Below are positions 32,752 to 43,389 of a stretch of DNA of 64,000 nt, one piece after another. A program made the translations under genes and the position numbers. The stretch is from the NCBI GenBank assembly GCA_963682095.1, contig OY821759.1, positions 40,017,133-40,081,132 on the forward strand, given 5' to 3'. The notes beneath the pieces are model-generated. The model made no database searches. It was not told where the DNA came from and worked only from the letters and a program-made list of their open reading frames with translations. Within the stretch, counting starts at the first letter, position 1. Every line of letters starts with the position of its first letter. This DNA comes from Potentilla sterilis (taxonomy: Eukaryota > Streptophyta > Magnoliopsida > Rosales > Rosaceae).

Positions 32752-33676
32752 TTCATAAAATCGAATAATTATGCATGCATCGAATTCAAAACAAAAGTCC
32801 ACTCACAACGACTAAGTCGATCTCTGACTCGAGTCCTCCTCACGATGAGCCTCTCCTCGGCCTGTCAAAGAATATACTTAAAATCTCAGACTCGATAACA
32901 ATTCAGAAACTCAAATCAAAATCGTCCTCACTCGTACGATTCCTCCGATTACACCCAATTATATATGAACATAGTCCATATATCCAAATTAACTCTTAAC
33001 TCTCTTTTTACTTTACGTTGGCCTTCGTTCTCTCGCCGCCGCCGCTGCCATAGCAGCGGCAGCTCCGCCAAGGCCCAATTCACCTCAAACATCAACTAAT
33101 GTGCCTCTTCCCCCTCTCCCCGTCGCCCTCCTCCGCTGCAGCAGCCGTACATGGCGGCTGTCATGGCGGCCATTCCTCCCCCAACACCAAAATTCACCAA
33201 CACAATCAAATGAACTTCCAATTACACCAATTCAACTCCCAACACCACCACAAACCCAATTCCAACCTCCAAAAACATAATTTCAGCTATTTCCAACAAA
33301 ACTTCACAAACCCTAAAAATTTCAATTATTGAAATTTCCTTACCCAAGTTGAATTGATCCGATTCCTTCGGTGGAATTGCTACCCACACAAGGCTCTAGC
33401 TTTCCCCCTTCACTTCGGGCCAAGAGATGGCCGGCCAAGGGGATTTCGTCCACCACAGGGAAGGAGGTTTCGGCTTCTTCTCGGCTGCACGGCGGCGGAG
33501 ACGCCAGGCCGCAGCTGCTGGCGGGGTGGGGGAGCCGACACGCGTCGTCCGGCGCCGGTGGAGGTCGGGATGGTGGCCGGACCACAAAGCTGGTGGTGGT
33601 GTTGGTGGAGGCTCGGGCTGAAGGGAGAGAAAGAAGAGAGAAAGAAAAGAAACGGGGAAGAAAAAAAGAAAGAAAA

Positions 33677-33704
33677 GGAATGTTTCCCAAAATGGAAACA
33701 TTCC
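33677..33704. other. 11-bp inverted repeat beside TATA in solo LTR
   Basis: GGAATGTTTCC (33,677-33,687) and GGAAACATTCC (33,694-33,704) are perfect complements separated by six bases. They are followed on the plus-coordinate side by the minus-strand TATAAATA. They would form a hairpin near the 5' end of a minus-strand LTR transcript, or a palindromic protein-binding site. Confidence 0.6.
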
Positions 33705-33926
33705 CCCTATTTATACTATGCCCAAATCGGAAATAACTTAATTTCCGACACACTCTTTTAAATTTTCTTCGACGAAACGAAACTCAACCCAACGATTAAA
33801 TTTAATGTTGTCTCCATCTCGTCACAAACGATTTCCGCTCAACCACCAAAATGAACAAAACTCAAGAGCGTAAAATTTAAATGAAATTATTCAGAAATTA
33901 GACAGGGTTCGGGACGTATCAGATAC

Positions 33927-34439
33927 CCTAAATGATAAGGAGAGGATCCTCTTCAGTTCACCTAACAATGTTAAATCAAAACCCTAGATGATCATCATAG
34001 ATATTTTACGTATGTGCGACCATAACACCCAATATTTATGATTGTCCGATACGCTCCCATAATTTCACAATGTGTACGTCATAAATAATACGCAAGTGAA
34101 TTTTGGTGCTTACCAATATTAATATGACTAAAAGAGTGGTATTTGCCCAATTAGGGTTGTGGTTTAGGGTCCCTGGTATTAAAAGTGTAGGTCATAACCT
34201 ATTATGTCAATATCCATTGCAGATAAAAACCGGTATTGGTTGTTACCAAAATATAGTTCCATGTCGAATTTTGACATATAACTAATCACTTCCCATATAT
34301 TGTCCTCAACTTCTACAAGACATAATATCAACGTACCCAACTCCCACAAATCCATCGACACTGTTGTGTGGAAACATCAACAGTTCGTTTTCACTAATAC
34401 CATCAATCGTTAAGTACATAGTTCACAATGTGCCGAGGT
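33927..34439. other. Intergenic, second copy of the duplicated unit
   Basis: No gene was seen. The stretch 34,255-34,375 aligns with 14,770-14,900, and 33,960-34,010 continues the sequence interrupted by the solo LTR (compare 31,355-31,404). Confidence 0.6.
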
Positions 34440-34735
34440 TGAAAGGAATTAGGATTTAGCGTTTACAGTGTACGCTTAACATTCTACGGTTTAGGGTTTA
34501 TGGTTTAGAATTCTCCATCTCCATGTTAGAATTAGGGTTTACTTTCAATGTATAGAGTTTAGGGTTACCGATTTACGGTTTAGGGTTTAGGGTTTAGATG
34601 TCGATAGAATTCAAGGTTTAGCGTTGAGGGTTTAATGGTTTAGGGTGTAGGGTTTAGGGTTTTAGAGTTTAAGGGTTTAAGGTTTAGGGTTTAGGGTTTA
34701 GGGTTTAGGGTTTTAGGGTTTAGGACCAAAATTCA
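34440..34735 (+). repeat. Degenerate telomere-type (TTTAGGG) repeats, block 2
   Basis: Variants of GGGTTTAGGG become nearly regular at 34,671-34,735. The block is followed at 34,850-34,900 by the anchor CCCCCGAT and CATCAACACGTCTTCC, which also follows block 1 at 15,350. It is an internal repeat, not a chromosome end. Confidence 0.8.
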
Positions 34736-35544
34736 ATTTTCTTTCATTAAGTTGTACAAATAGTCAATGCTATTTATTAATAAAAAAAAAATCAATGAAT
34801 AAGTTTGGAGGTTTAAGGGAATAGAAAGTGATAGGGTTTCGGTGATTTAAATGCGTGTTCCCCCGATGTCATCATCAACACGTCTTCCTCACAACTTTTA
34901 CAGTGATGGAGCGCCTTAGGGTGTAGTGACATACATCAAAAAGTAAGCGGTGTTAAATCACCTTTCCTCTAGAGCCGTGTGCGTGTAGCCTTTAATATAG
35001 ATGAAAGAAGTAGGGTATAGGCTTGAGTGGAATATATTGTTAAATTGGTTAGGGTGGTGTAGGCAATGATGGTTTAGGGTTCATGTCAGTAGAGGTGCAA
35101 TGTGCTGGGTTTACCAGAATGGGTTTGGGAAAACGTGTAATAATGTATATGTCAATTCAGGGTAAGTGGGTATTTTAACAGTGTAATATTTCATATGTAA
35201 AAACAACGACCATGAATCGGTACAAATCACCGCTGTGTTTGCAATTGTTTACCGTTAATATCAGATACACTTAATCAAATAATACTGAAGTAAATTTTAA
35301 AAGTAATAAGTTAGACATGTTTGGAACGTTGAATTTGGTATACGGCCACAGTTCATTATATTTGGGGTGTTATTGTTTATGATTAGTACCGGTAAGTGAA
35401 GTGGGACTAATATTAATGCCGATTTGATTAGTAATAAACATATGTTCATTTTGTGCTACGTCTGATTCCGTTATGACCAAATTTGCAGAATAACATTACG
35501 GTTGCTAATAAAACTGTATTGTGGTTATTAGTAAAGTGGGCTAA
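34736..35544. other. Intergenic left of the CACTA element
   Basis: No gene was seen. The first 200 bases belong to the duplicated anchor (compare 15,300-15,500); the rest is unassigned AT-rich DNA. Confidence 0.5.
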
Positions 35545-35564
35545 CACTACAAGAAAAAAGGGCT

Positions 35565-36070
35565 TTGCCGACGAAAAAAAAAAAACGGCCGACGAAACAC
35601 TTTTTTCGTCGGTAAAAAAAAAATTTCGTCGGCCATTCCCATAGAATGGCCGACGATTTTTTTTTTCGTCGGTAAAAATGAAAAATCGTCGGCTATACTC
35701 CTATAATGGCCGACGATTTAAAGTTTTCGTCGGCTATAAACTTTTGGAAGAATGGCCGACGAAAATTTTTTATTTCGTCGGCCATAAGTTTTTTTAAAAA
35801 TAATTATTTTACGAATAATGGCCGACGAAAATTAATTATTTCGTCGGCCATAAATTATTTAAAAATAATTATTTTACGAACAATGGCCGACGAAAATTAA
35901 TTATTTCGTCGGCCATACGTTTTTTAAAAATAATTATTTTACTAACAATGGCCGACGAAAATTAAGTATTTCGTCGGCCATAAGTTTTAAAAAAAATAAT
36001 TATACGATTATTTTTGACAGAAAACGACAAAAGAATAGCCGACGAATACTAGGTTTGATTTCGTCGGCTA
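35565..36070. repeat. Left subterminal hairpin array of the CACTA element
   Basis: About nineteen copies of GCCGACGAAA or its complement occur, mostly as facing pairs around short AT-rich loops. From 35,752 a unit of about 65 bases repeats (35,752; 35,818; 35,883; 35,948), each unit holding one inverted pair. Confidence 0.85.
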
Positions 36071-36140
36071 TGATTAAAAAAAAACAAAAAAAGAGCAGTT
36101 TCCATTTTCTATCACTATCGACAAACCATTGCTTCATCCT

Positions 36141-36740
36141 TCAAATGCAAATGTGTCGTGAAATAAGACATGACCAAAATATTGAAATACGGCTACGGTT
36201 GAAAAATGGGAAGATTCCGACAAAATCTGTGTGCCGAATGTTGCGGTTAACTTTTTTTTACTCCCGTTTTCCTATGGGTAGCCTTACGGTCGGTAAATAT
36301 TTTGTGGAAAATTTTTATACGATTAGTCGCGTCTCATCAATCTGAAACTATTCTCTATTGAAGATCAGGCCAAAAAACGTCATTTAGACGGGCCAATTTC
36401 CGTTTTAAAGCGTTTAGAGGTTTGACTCACCCGGTTGATCCCGATCGAGCCTTTAACGTTGTCAGATGTAGTTGGATTTTTTTTCATACATGTATTTAAT
36501 CTTAACGGTGATATCTGACGGTTGGAATAGATTTTCCAAACTTTTAGATTCAAAATCGGAACATATGTACTAATGTTCCTTAACTTGTTTACTAAGTGTT
36601 TAAGTGAATGTATAGTTTCAAATAGTTACTATACGTACACTCTTCAAATGCAAATATGTCGTCAAATAAGATATGACCGAAATAATGAAATACGTCTACG
36701 GTTGAAAAATGACAAGATTCCGATAAAATCCGTGTGCCGA
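36141..36740 (+). repeat. 97-bp direct repeats inside the CACTA element
   Basis: The segments 36,141-36,237 and 36,643-36,740 are close copies, both starting TCAAATGCAAAT and ending TGTGCCGA, with about a dozen differences. The sequence between them is unassigned. Confidence 0.75.
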
Positions 36741-37289
36741 AATAATGAAATCAGTCAAAACCCGGTTTACTGCAGATTTGGCGTCCGGCGTCCGAATGAC
36801 GATTGTGATACCATTCCGGAAAGGGAACGACGCCAGGAACAAAACTCGTAGCTTTGCCACGACGTGTGGGCTTTTTCGGGCTTTCGAGTTCGTTTAGGGC
36901 CTCAAAACCGCAGTTTAGTAAGTTTTCATAGAATAGCCGACGAAACATTCAAATTTCGTCGGCTATTCTCTAAGTATAGCCGACGAAACATTGTATTTCG
37001 TCGGCTATTCTCTAAGTATAGCCGACGAAACATTGTATTTCGTCGGCTAAACTCTTGATCCGCGCCTTTTTATTGTCCGCCGTTGGATGGCTCAGATCCA
37101 ACGGCTGTTGATTTTCCAAAGTATAGCCGACGAAATATATTAATTTCGTCGGCTATTCTCTAAGTATAGCCGACGAAATATATTAATTTCGACGGCTATT
37201 CTCTAAGTATAGCCGACGAAACATTGTATTTCGTCGGCTATTCTCCTTCTAAATCTTTTAAATCTTCCTCCCGCCTTTTTTCTCTCATC

Positions 37290-37925
37290 CTTCCCCCCCC
37301 TCCTCCGACCTCCTCCTCCTCCTCCTCCGGCCTCCTCCTCCTTCCCCTCCTCCGGCCTCCTCCTCCTCCTTCCCCTCCTCCTTCTCCTCCTCCTCCGGCC
37401 TCCTCCTCCTTCTCCTCCTCCTCCGGCCTCCTCCTCCTCCTCCTTCCCCTCCTCCTCCTCCTCCTCCTCCCCCTCCTCCGGCCTCCTCCTCCTTCCCCTC
37501 CTCCGGCCTCCTCCTCCTCCTTCCCCTCCTCCTTCTCCTCCTCCTCCGGCCTCCTCCTCCTCCTCCTTCCCCTCCTCCTTCTCCTCCTCCTCCGGCCTCC
37601 TCCTCCTCCTCCTTCCCCTCCTCCTCCTCCTCCTCCTCCTCCGGCCACCTCCTTCTCCTCCTCCTCCTCCTCCGGCCACCTCCTTCCCCTCCTCCTCCTC
37701 CTCCTCCTCCCCCTCCTCCGGCCTCCTCCTCCTTCCCCTCCTCCTCCTCCTCCTCCTCTGGCCTCCTCCTCCTTCCCCTCCTCCGGCCACCTCCTTCTCC
37801 TCCTCCTCCTCCTCCGGCCACCTCCTTCCCCTCCTCCTCCTCCTCCTCCTTCCCCTCCTCCTTCTCCTTCCCCTCCTCCGGCCACCTCCTCCTCCTTCTC
37901 CTCCTCCTCCTCCTCCTCCTCCTCC
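37290..37925 (+). repeat. Long (TCC)n polypyrimidine tract
   Basis: Roughly 635 bases are almost pure pyrimidine, made of TCC and CCT units interrupted at intervals by CCGGCC or CCGGCCA. All three frames on each strand are open simply because of composition; the long Ser/Pro/Leu and Glu/Gly/Arg frames are not genes. Confidence 0.92.
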
Positions 37926-37959
37926 GATCCGGTATTTTTTTTTGCACAAAATGCAGTTA

Positions 37960-38315
37960 TAGCCGACGAAATTGACATTATTTCGTCGGCTATAACTTTA
38001 AAATATTAATATATTCTGACAAAATAGCCGACGAAATAGCCCAATTCGTCGGCTATACTTCAGAACAAATAGCCGACGAAACCAAATTTCGTCGGCCATA
38101 CTCGAACAAATAGCCGACGAAATCATTTTCGTCGGCCATAATTCGTCGGCCAAGGTTGGAATGGCCGACGAAATTTTTTTTTTCGTCGGCCATTGGTATT
38201 ACCGACGGCGTATTACCGACGACTTATGGCCGACGAAATTTTCGTCGGCAGAGGGTATAGCCGACGAAAAAATGGAATGGCCGACGAAAAAATTTTCGTC
38301 GGCTATTCTTCCGTA
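37960..38315. repeat. Right subterminal hairpin array of the CACTA element
   Basis: A dozen or more GCCGACGAAA/TTTCGTCGGC units in facing orientation run up to the right terminus. A further group lies at 36,933-37,245, left of the TCC tract. Confidence 0.85.
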
Positions 38316-38328
38316 TCTGGTAGTGTAA

Positions 38329-39356
38329 TATTAGTGTGGATATACGTCAATGTATGATTACTGTAAACATGCAGTAATAGGGTTGCCGTTTTGGGGTACA
38401 AATGGTGCTATCAAAATATCCGCCTTTATGACTGAATGTTCACACCGAAAAGGTTTATTGACCCGTTAATAACTTAATATTAATTCGCGGCGGGCCGAGG
38501 TCGAGAATACTAGTTACTTTGTTTCGGGTATTGACGCGTCGGTGCCGATATATTATAATAATACTAGGCGGAAGGATCAAAATATTTTGTGGCAGATACA
38601 CAATCGTGTGTGAAATGATTAAAACTTACTACGGTATAGGTCCACAGCATGATCATATTATCTACTCCACTCATGCTTTTACCAATATAAAGCTCGGACC
38701 CCAACTAAGACTGACGACAGTTGAATAGACGTCATCTACACCTCTCATCACTTCACTACCGTAGAGTAAAAAAAAGCCGCCATTTTTGTGGCTGCCCAAT
38801 CCGTCTGATCACTTCACGTACATACTCGCTTGTGATCACTTCTGTACCGTAAATCTACACATTCTTTATGCTAATTGGGGTGGGGGCGCCGAACGTAAAT
38901 TACCAAATAGTCCATTTCAATTCATCGAACAAATATTACATGATACAATGTTGACAGTAATTTTCATTGGAATATAATATCAAGATTAAATCAATTCACA
39001 ATGCCACCAATATCGAATAGGACGAAAGGGACATGTAATAATAGGGTTGAGGGTTTTTTATGTATATCAAACAATAATATATCAATTGGGTCCGGATATG
39101 GTACATTGCGTGGGTGCGCCACCCGGTAATCGAGCTGATCAATTTAATATTAAGTATAACAATGAGATGGTTATACCATAATGAATACACTAAACACATA
39201 TTAGGGGGCATATTTCTGGCCTGACAGCGTTCTGTGTAGAACCAGCAGCCTCTTGTACCAGTTCAAATCCTAACAAGATAGTTCTGGTGAGTTTTATACA
39301 TCTGTGTATTGTTTAAAGTTTTGGATAGGATCTGATACTCTGCTATATTGTGTTCA
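38329..39356. other. Intergenic between CACTA and the Ulp1-like gene
   Basis: No gene or recognised repeat was seen. If the Ulp1-like gene and the transposase gene belong to one Mutator-like element, its left end should lie here; I could not identify a terminal inverted repeat. Confidence 0.4.
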
Positions 39357-41956
39357 TGTCGAGCAACTGCAGCAAAGTTAAAATTGTGGTACCTACATCC
39401 ATTGCCGCAATGGTTAAGAAGAAAGCATTGGAACAGGTGTGATTATAGCTTCGTAATTCGGATGAAAGCGGCAATTTGGTTGTGTGCCTGGTGTGGATTT
39501 TACTATGCGCAAAACTGACCAGGTTAAATACGCAGGTTAGCGGTAATAGGAAAACAACAGCACTTGGGAAAAAGGTGCAACCTGTGAGCCTAAAAGATGG
39601 AGAGCCAAAGGGAGACTGAGAGAGAATGATCCAACTATGGTCTAATATGTCAGCCCTCCAAACAAAACTTGGGGTATTGACCGACATGGTAGAGGTGTTA
39701 GAGCCGACTGTGGTTCAAGTGACTGACCTTGTGGGGGGAATGAAGGGAGCTGTTGAACTATTGACCGAAGCTAAGTTTGAGAGTATGATTAAAAGGGTGA
39801 TGACGCAAGTGAGGATGGACGAAGTAAAAGGGCTCAACATGCATGGGCAAAACAACAATGAAACACAAGCGCCGAGCAGCAGCGGACAGTTTGATGCTTT
39901 GATGCAGAACAAGGCAAACATAAGCCGTTTTCATGATACTGCTAACAGAGAAGAGGTACATTGATCTCCCAATGAATGTTTGCTAATTAATGCATTACGA
40001 TTTTGGGTTTGAATGGGGTCGATTCCGTTACATTAATGATTGTTGTACCGTTACCGTCTATTTTAGGGAGTAGGGAAAAAAGGGAATGTGGCTGTTTCGG
40101 ACTGCTCAGTCACCCCGGAGGAGGTGGGAAAGAAGAAAATTGGAACAGAGAGAAAAAACAAACAATTACAGGGACGTCCCCTCACAAAGACAAGGTTTAA
40201 CCGAGCTCTGTTTAGAGATGATGATGACGATCAACTGTTGATAAACCTAACAACGAAAAACAAAGGATTAAGACTCTTTAAGAGAGTCTGACCATTTGGA
40301 CTGAAGTGCGGCGTTGACAAAGAGAAATCTCGGCTTATACAATATGTGTTTGTTGACAGGCCTCCAACTGAAAAAGATGTCAAGTGAGTCAATTTCATTC
40401 CATCTCCATATTTGGATGCTTAGACATTGTTATTTAAATTGATCAATGTCGTGGGTAACCTTCCTTTAAACTTTAATGTATCCATAGCGAGGTTGTATGT
40501 TCCTGCGAAGGAAAACATCTGACTAGAATTGAACTTCAGAGCCTAGGACCAAGGGGATTAATTTGTTCAGGGGTAAGATTGATAACGTACCTGTCATATA
40601 GGTTTTAAATTCATAATGTAGAACCACATCATTCGTAAGAACAACAGTAATGAACGAGGATGATAATTAGTTAACCGGATATAAGTATGTTAGCATCTCC
40701 TCACCAATAATGTGTATTTCATGCATGACATCAATATGTTTGCAAACTATCTCAACAATGGGGAGGATAATTGGTACATACCAACATATTTATCAGTAAG
40801 TATACAAACCTAAAGATTTTGTCAATAACTACAGTCTGAAGTTACAATTGGAAGTATACACCATTAATGGTAATTAATGTATCCATTGTAACTGCTTCAA
40901 ACATATGTTCAGGAAGCTGTGAAGGACGGCAAAGATATCAGTCAATCGACTGAAACATGGTCAACAGTCTGTCAACTGTCAAGGTTTTCAAAAAAAATTG
41001 GGACTTGTAAAAAGGTGAGGAATACAATTTGTCATAACTCATAAGTCCTGACAAGGACTATTTAAAACTGTTATTTGGATTGTTTAGGGTTGAGTGATGT
41101 CAATTACCAATAATGGTTAAATTGCGTTGACAGATATTTGTTCCAATGAATGAGACCAAAACACCTGGTGATAATGGACATTGGTTTCTGCTCATAATTC
41201 ATGTCCAAGAGCGATATTTGGAGATCCGGGATAGTGCTGCGTCCGATCGGACATTGCTTTCAAGAAGACGTTATGCGGAAAAAGCAGTGAGTTAATTATA
41301 TGACTCATCTATAATTTAGAATTAATCATGTTTAGGGTTTAGTATGTAAGCGTCAAAGTAATAACACAAAAACCATTGGTTGAAGTTAGCCTTCAATTAA
41401 TTACCTCATATTCAGTTTCTAAAAAATTCCTACAAACTTTTGCAATATTAAGGTGGCTCTGCTAGATGACATTTTCATGGACGACATTATTCAGCAGCTT
41501 GATCATATAGTCATGTTGGCAAGACTCCCTTGGTCAGTTGAGGACTTTGGACCACAACAGCCTAATGCTGCCGACTGCGGGTTATTTTTGGTCAACAATA
41601 TGCAAAACCCTCATTCAAAATGGGGAAAACAGGTAACCACAAATCTAATACTGCATATTTTTATTACACATGAATTATAAAAGATGCCGATGTTGATGTT
41701 CATATGTCCTATTGGGAATCAGTACGACTCGGATACTGAGCGAGCAAAGCTGCTAGTTGAGTTGATGACGCATCCCAAAAATGATGTCAGTCACCTGGAA
41801 GATAAAGTAATGTGCTCACTGCGCCGTTGGAGTGCACGTAAGGGGAAATCAACCATCGTTAAGGGGAAGAAGGACACACATAATGAAGTTGTTGGATCCC
41901 TTATAAACATCACTTCAGAAGACACAGCAGATGTTCCCACTGCCAGGGGAAAATGA
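39357..41956 (+). pseudogene. Ulp1-like C48 cysteine protease gene, probably Mutator-carried
   Basis: Exons with GT-AG borders: about 39,536-39,955, 40,067-40,383, 40,488-40,572, 40,694-40,795, 40,913-41,014, 41,134-41,286, 41,453-41,632 and 41,723-41,956. Most introns are phase 0; the second is phase 2. The C-terminal half reads as one open frame of the Ulp1/SENP (SUMO-peptidase) fold. His is in GHWFLLII, Asp in LEIRDSAAS, and the Gln/Cys pair in QQPNAADCGLFL, so the catalytic set is present. An N-terminal helical region lies in 39,626-39,955. In-frame TGA codons near 39,618 and at 40,289-40,291 suggest the 5' half is broken, unless those stretches are intronic. Ulp1 genes are known passengers of plant Mutator-like elements, and the convergent transposase supports that. 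Confidence 0.75.
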
Positions 41957-43389
41957 AAGACGTGTTGACTGCCCCTTATTATTTTTAATAGCATCACGTT
42001 GTTGACAAGATGGTTTTTGTAACGGATATTTGATTAAAGTCAGGGGGTTTAATTTTGAGTTGACTTGGATGTGTTATGAAACCCAGTAGAGTAGGACTTC
42101 AGGACTGTCCATTTCTTTGGTGTTGCAGTGGAAAAACATCCATGGAATAGTTTTTACATGGCAACCCTTATCTATTTGTACACATAAATAGTACAGCCTC
42201 TTGGGGAGGGGTATTTAATTATGAAGACTACTTGCATTCAGTTATATATTCCCCTCTTGGGTAAGAGTTAGTTATTTCACTGCTTGCATGATATATTACT
42301 TCAACGTATTACAGTCGGTTCATTCACTTCAATCTCATTATGGCGATGCACACCCCTTACATATAATAACGCATTGTAGGAGACTTTATATTCAACTATA
42401 TATGATGCCGCAATCCACTTAACTATGATGCATGGTTTCAATTTCATCAATAAATTTGGGTAATCATTCCAATATCCATTATGCGTAATCGAGCACATCC
42501 TTCAGGCATGCGTGGAATAATTTTCAAACCAACAATGTCGATATATGTTAGGCAACAACATGATCAGCCCATAATCAGGCCATAATGATACATATATGTG
42601 AAATCATGCGGTTAGTGTATATGAACGCATGAGTTACAATTAAATATCCGTCCTCCCATAAATATGGGATCGAAAGCTGGGCAGAAAATACCATAAAGAA
42701 AATTTGAAGACAACATAGATGAACAAACACATAAAGATACCAGAGCATTGTTTTAAGCTCAAACTGAAAATGGAACTGAAAATTACACTAATTAAAAGGG
42801 AAACCAAGAATTACAATAATATACACTTGTTCACCCAAATGATGTTGCACAACCAGCCCCTTTACTGTCAAGAACCTGCAAACACATAACATAAGGAGAC
42901 ATGAGCCAAAAATCCACACCACCACAAACACACTTTAATGAAGACATAAGTTCATCATACATTTTAATCCGGGATAGATTTACTCCTAATTTCTAGCAGC
43001 CACAAACATGGGAAACTAAGTTTTCAACAACAGTATATTAATCACCCTAAACAAAGATTTCAGATTAAGGTAATGACACCCAAAATCTGTCAACCCTCTT
43101 ATAAGTCAACCATTGGATAAATGAAATATGACAAAACCAACTAAAGGACAATAACAAAAATAAGCATTAAATTTGAGTGCACGTCACATAAGTACTTAAT
43201 TTTTATAAACCAATATATTATACTAATTTGTACGACGTCACTTTAACAAATTGAACAAATAATAAGCAATTAATTTGACAGGCAACATATTGAAATTAAA
43301 CAAAAATACTAAAACAAATACAAATACCAAAACAAATAAACCAAATTGCTGACCTATCTCAGAAATGTGATTACTCACGAACAATCACA
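41957..43389. other. Interval between the convergent Ulp1 and transposase genes
   Basis: This is AT-rich DNA without a recognisable gene. It holds the 3' ends of both genes and presumably their polyadenylation signals. Nothing further was identified. Confidence 0.5.

Larger units (their letters stand above)
31405..33921 (-). mobile_element. Solo LTR, 2.5 kb, target duplication GATAC
   Basis: The 2,517-bp segment starts TGACAGGACCC and ends ACGTATCA. It is flanked by GATAC on both sides (31,400-31,404 and 33,922-33,926), and the flanking sequences align with each other and with the duplicated unit across the gap. No retroviral coding sequence lies inside, so it is best read as a solo LTR. On the minus strand TATAAATA lies at 33,708-33,715, about 206 bases into the LTR, suggesting minus orientation. 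Family assignment is uncertain, possibly a long-LTR gypsy element. An AT microsatellite lies inside. Confidence 0.8.
35545..38325. mobile_element. Non-autonomous CACTA (En/Spm-type) transposon
   Basis: The left end reads CACTACAAGAAAAAAGGG. The right end, read inward, reads CACTACCAGATACGG. Both flanks carry the 3-bp duplication TAA (35,542-35,544 and 38,326-38,328). The 2,781-bp element holds no transposase. Subterminal zones consist of many GCCGACGAAA and TTTCGTCGGC units in alternating orientation, as CACTA subterminal repeats do when they bind transposase. The middle holds two 97-bp direct repeats and a long TCC tract. It depends on an autonomous relative for movement. Confidence 0.92.

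Noticed and set aside
33340..33761. Overlapping Pro- and Arg-rich frames on both strands
   Set aside because: GC-rich part of a solo LTR; no domain, overlapping in several frames.
34671..34735. TTTAGGG run as a true telomere
   Set aside because: It is short, degenerate and internal, with genes and transposons on both sides.
35565..36070. Regular palindromic repeats resembling a CRISPR array
   Set aside because: The sequence is plant nuclear, repeats face each other as hairpins, spacers are near-identical AT-rich, and the block lies within a CACTA element with a TAA duplication.
37203..38009. Long open frames on both strands (Ser/Pro/Leu-rich plus strand; Glu/Gly/Arg-rich minus strand)
   Set aside because: They arise from the TCC/GGA tract, which is open in all frames by composition, and they run through transposon hairpins at both ends.
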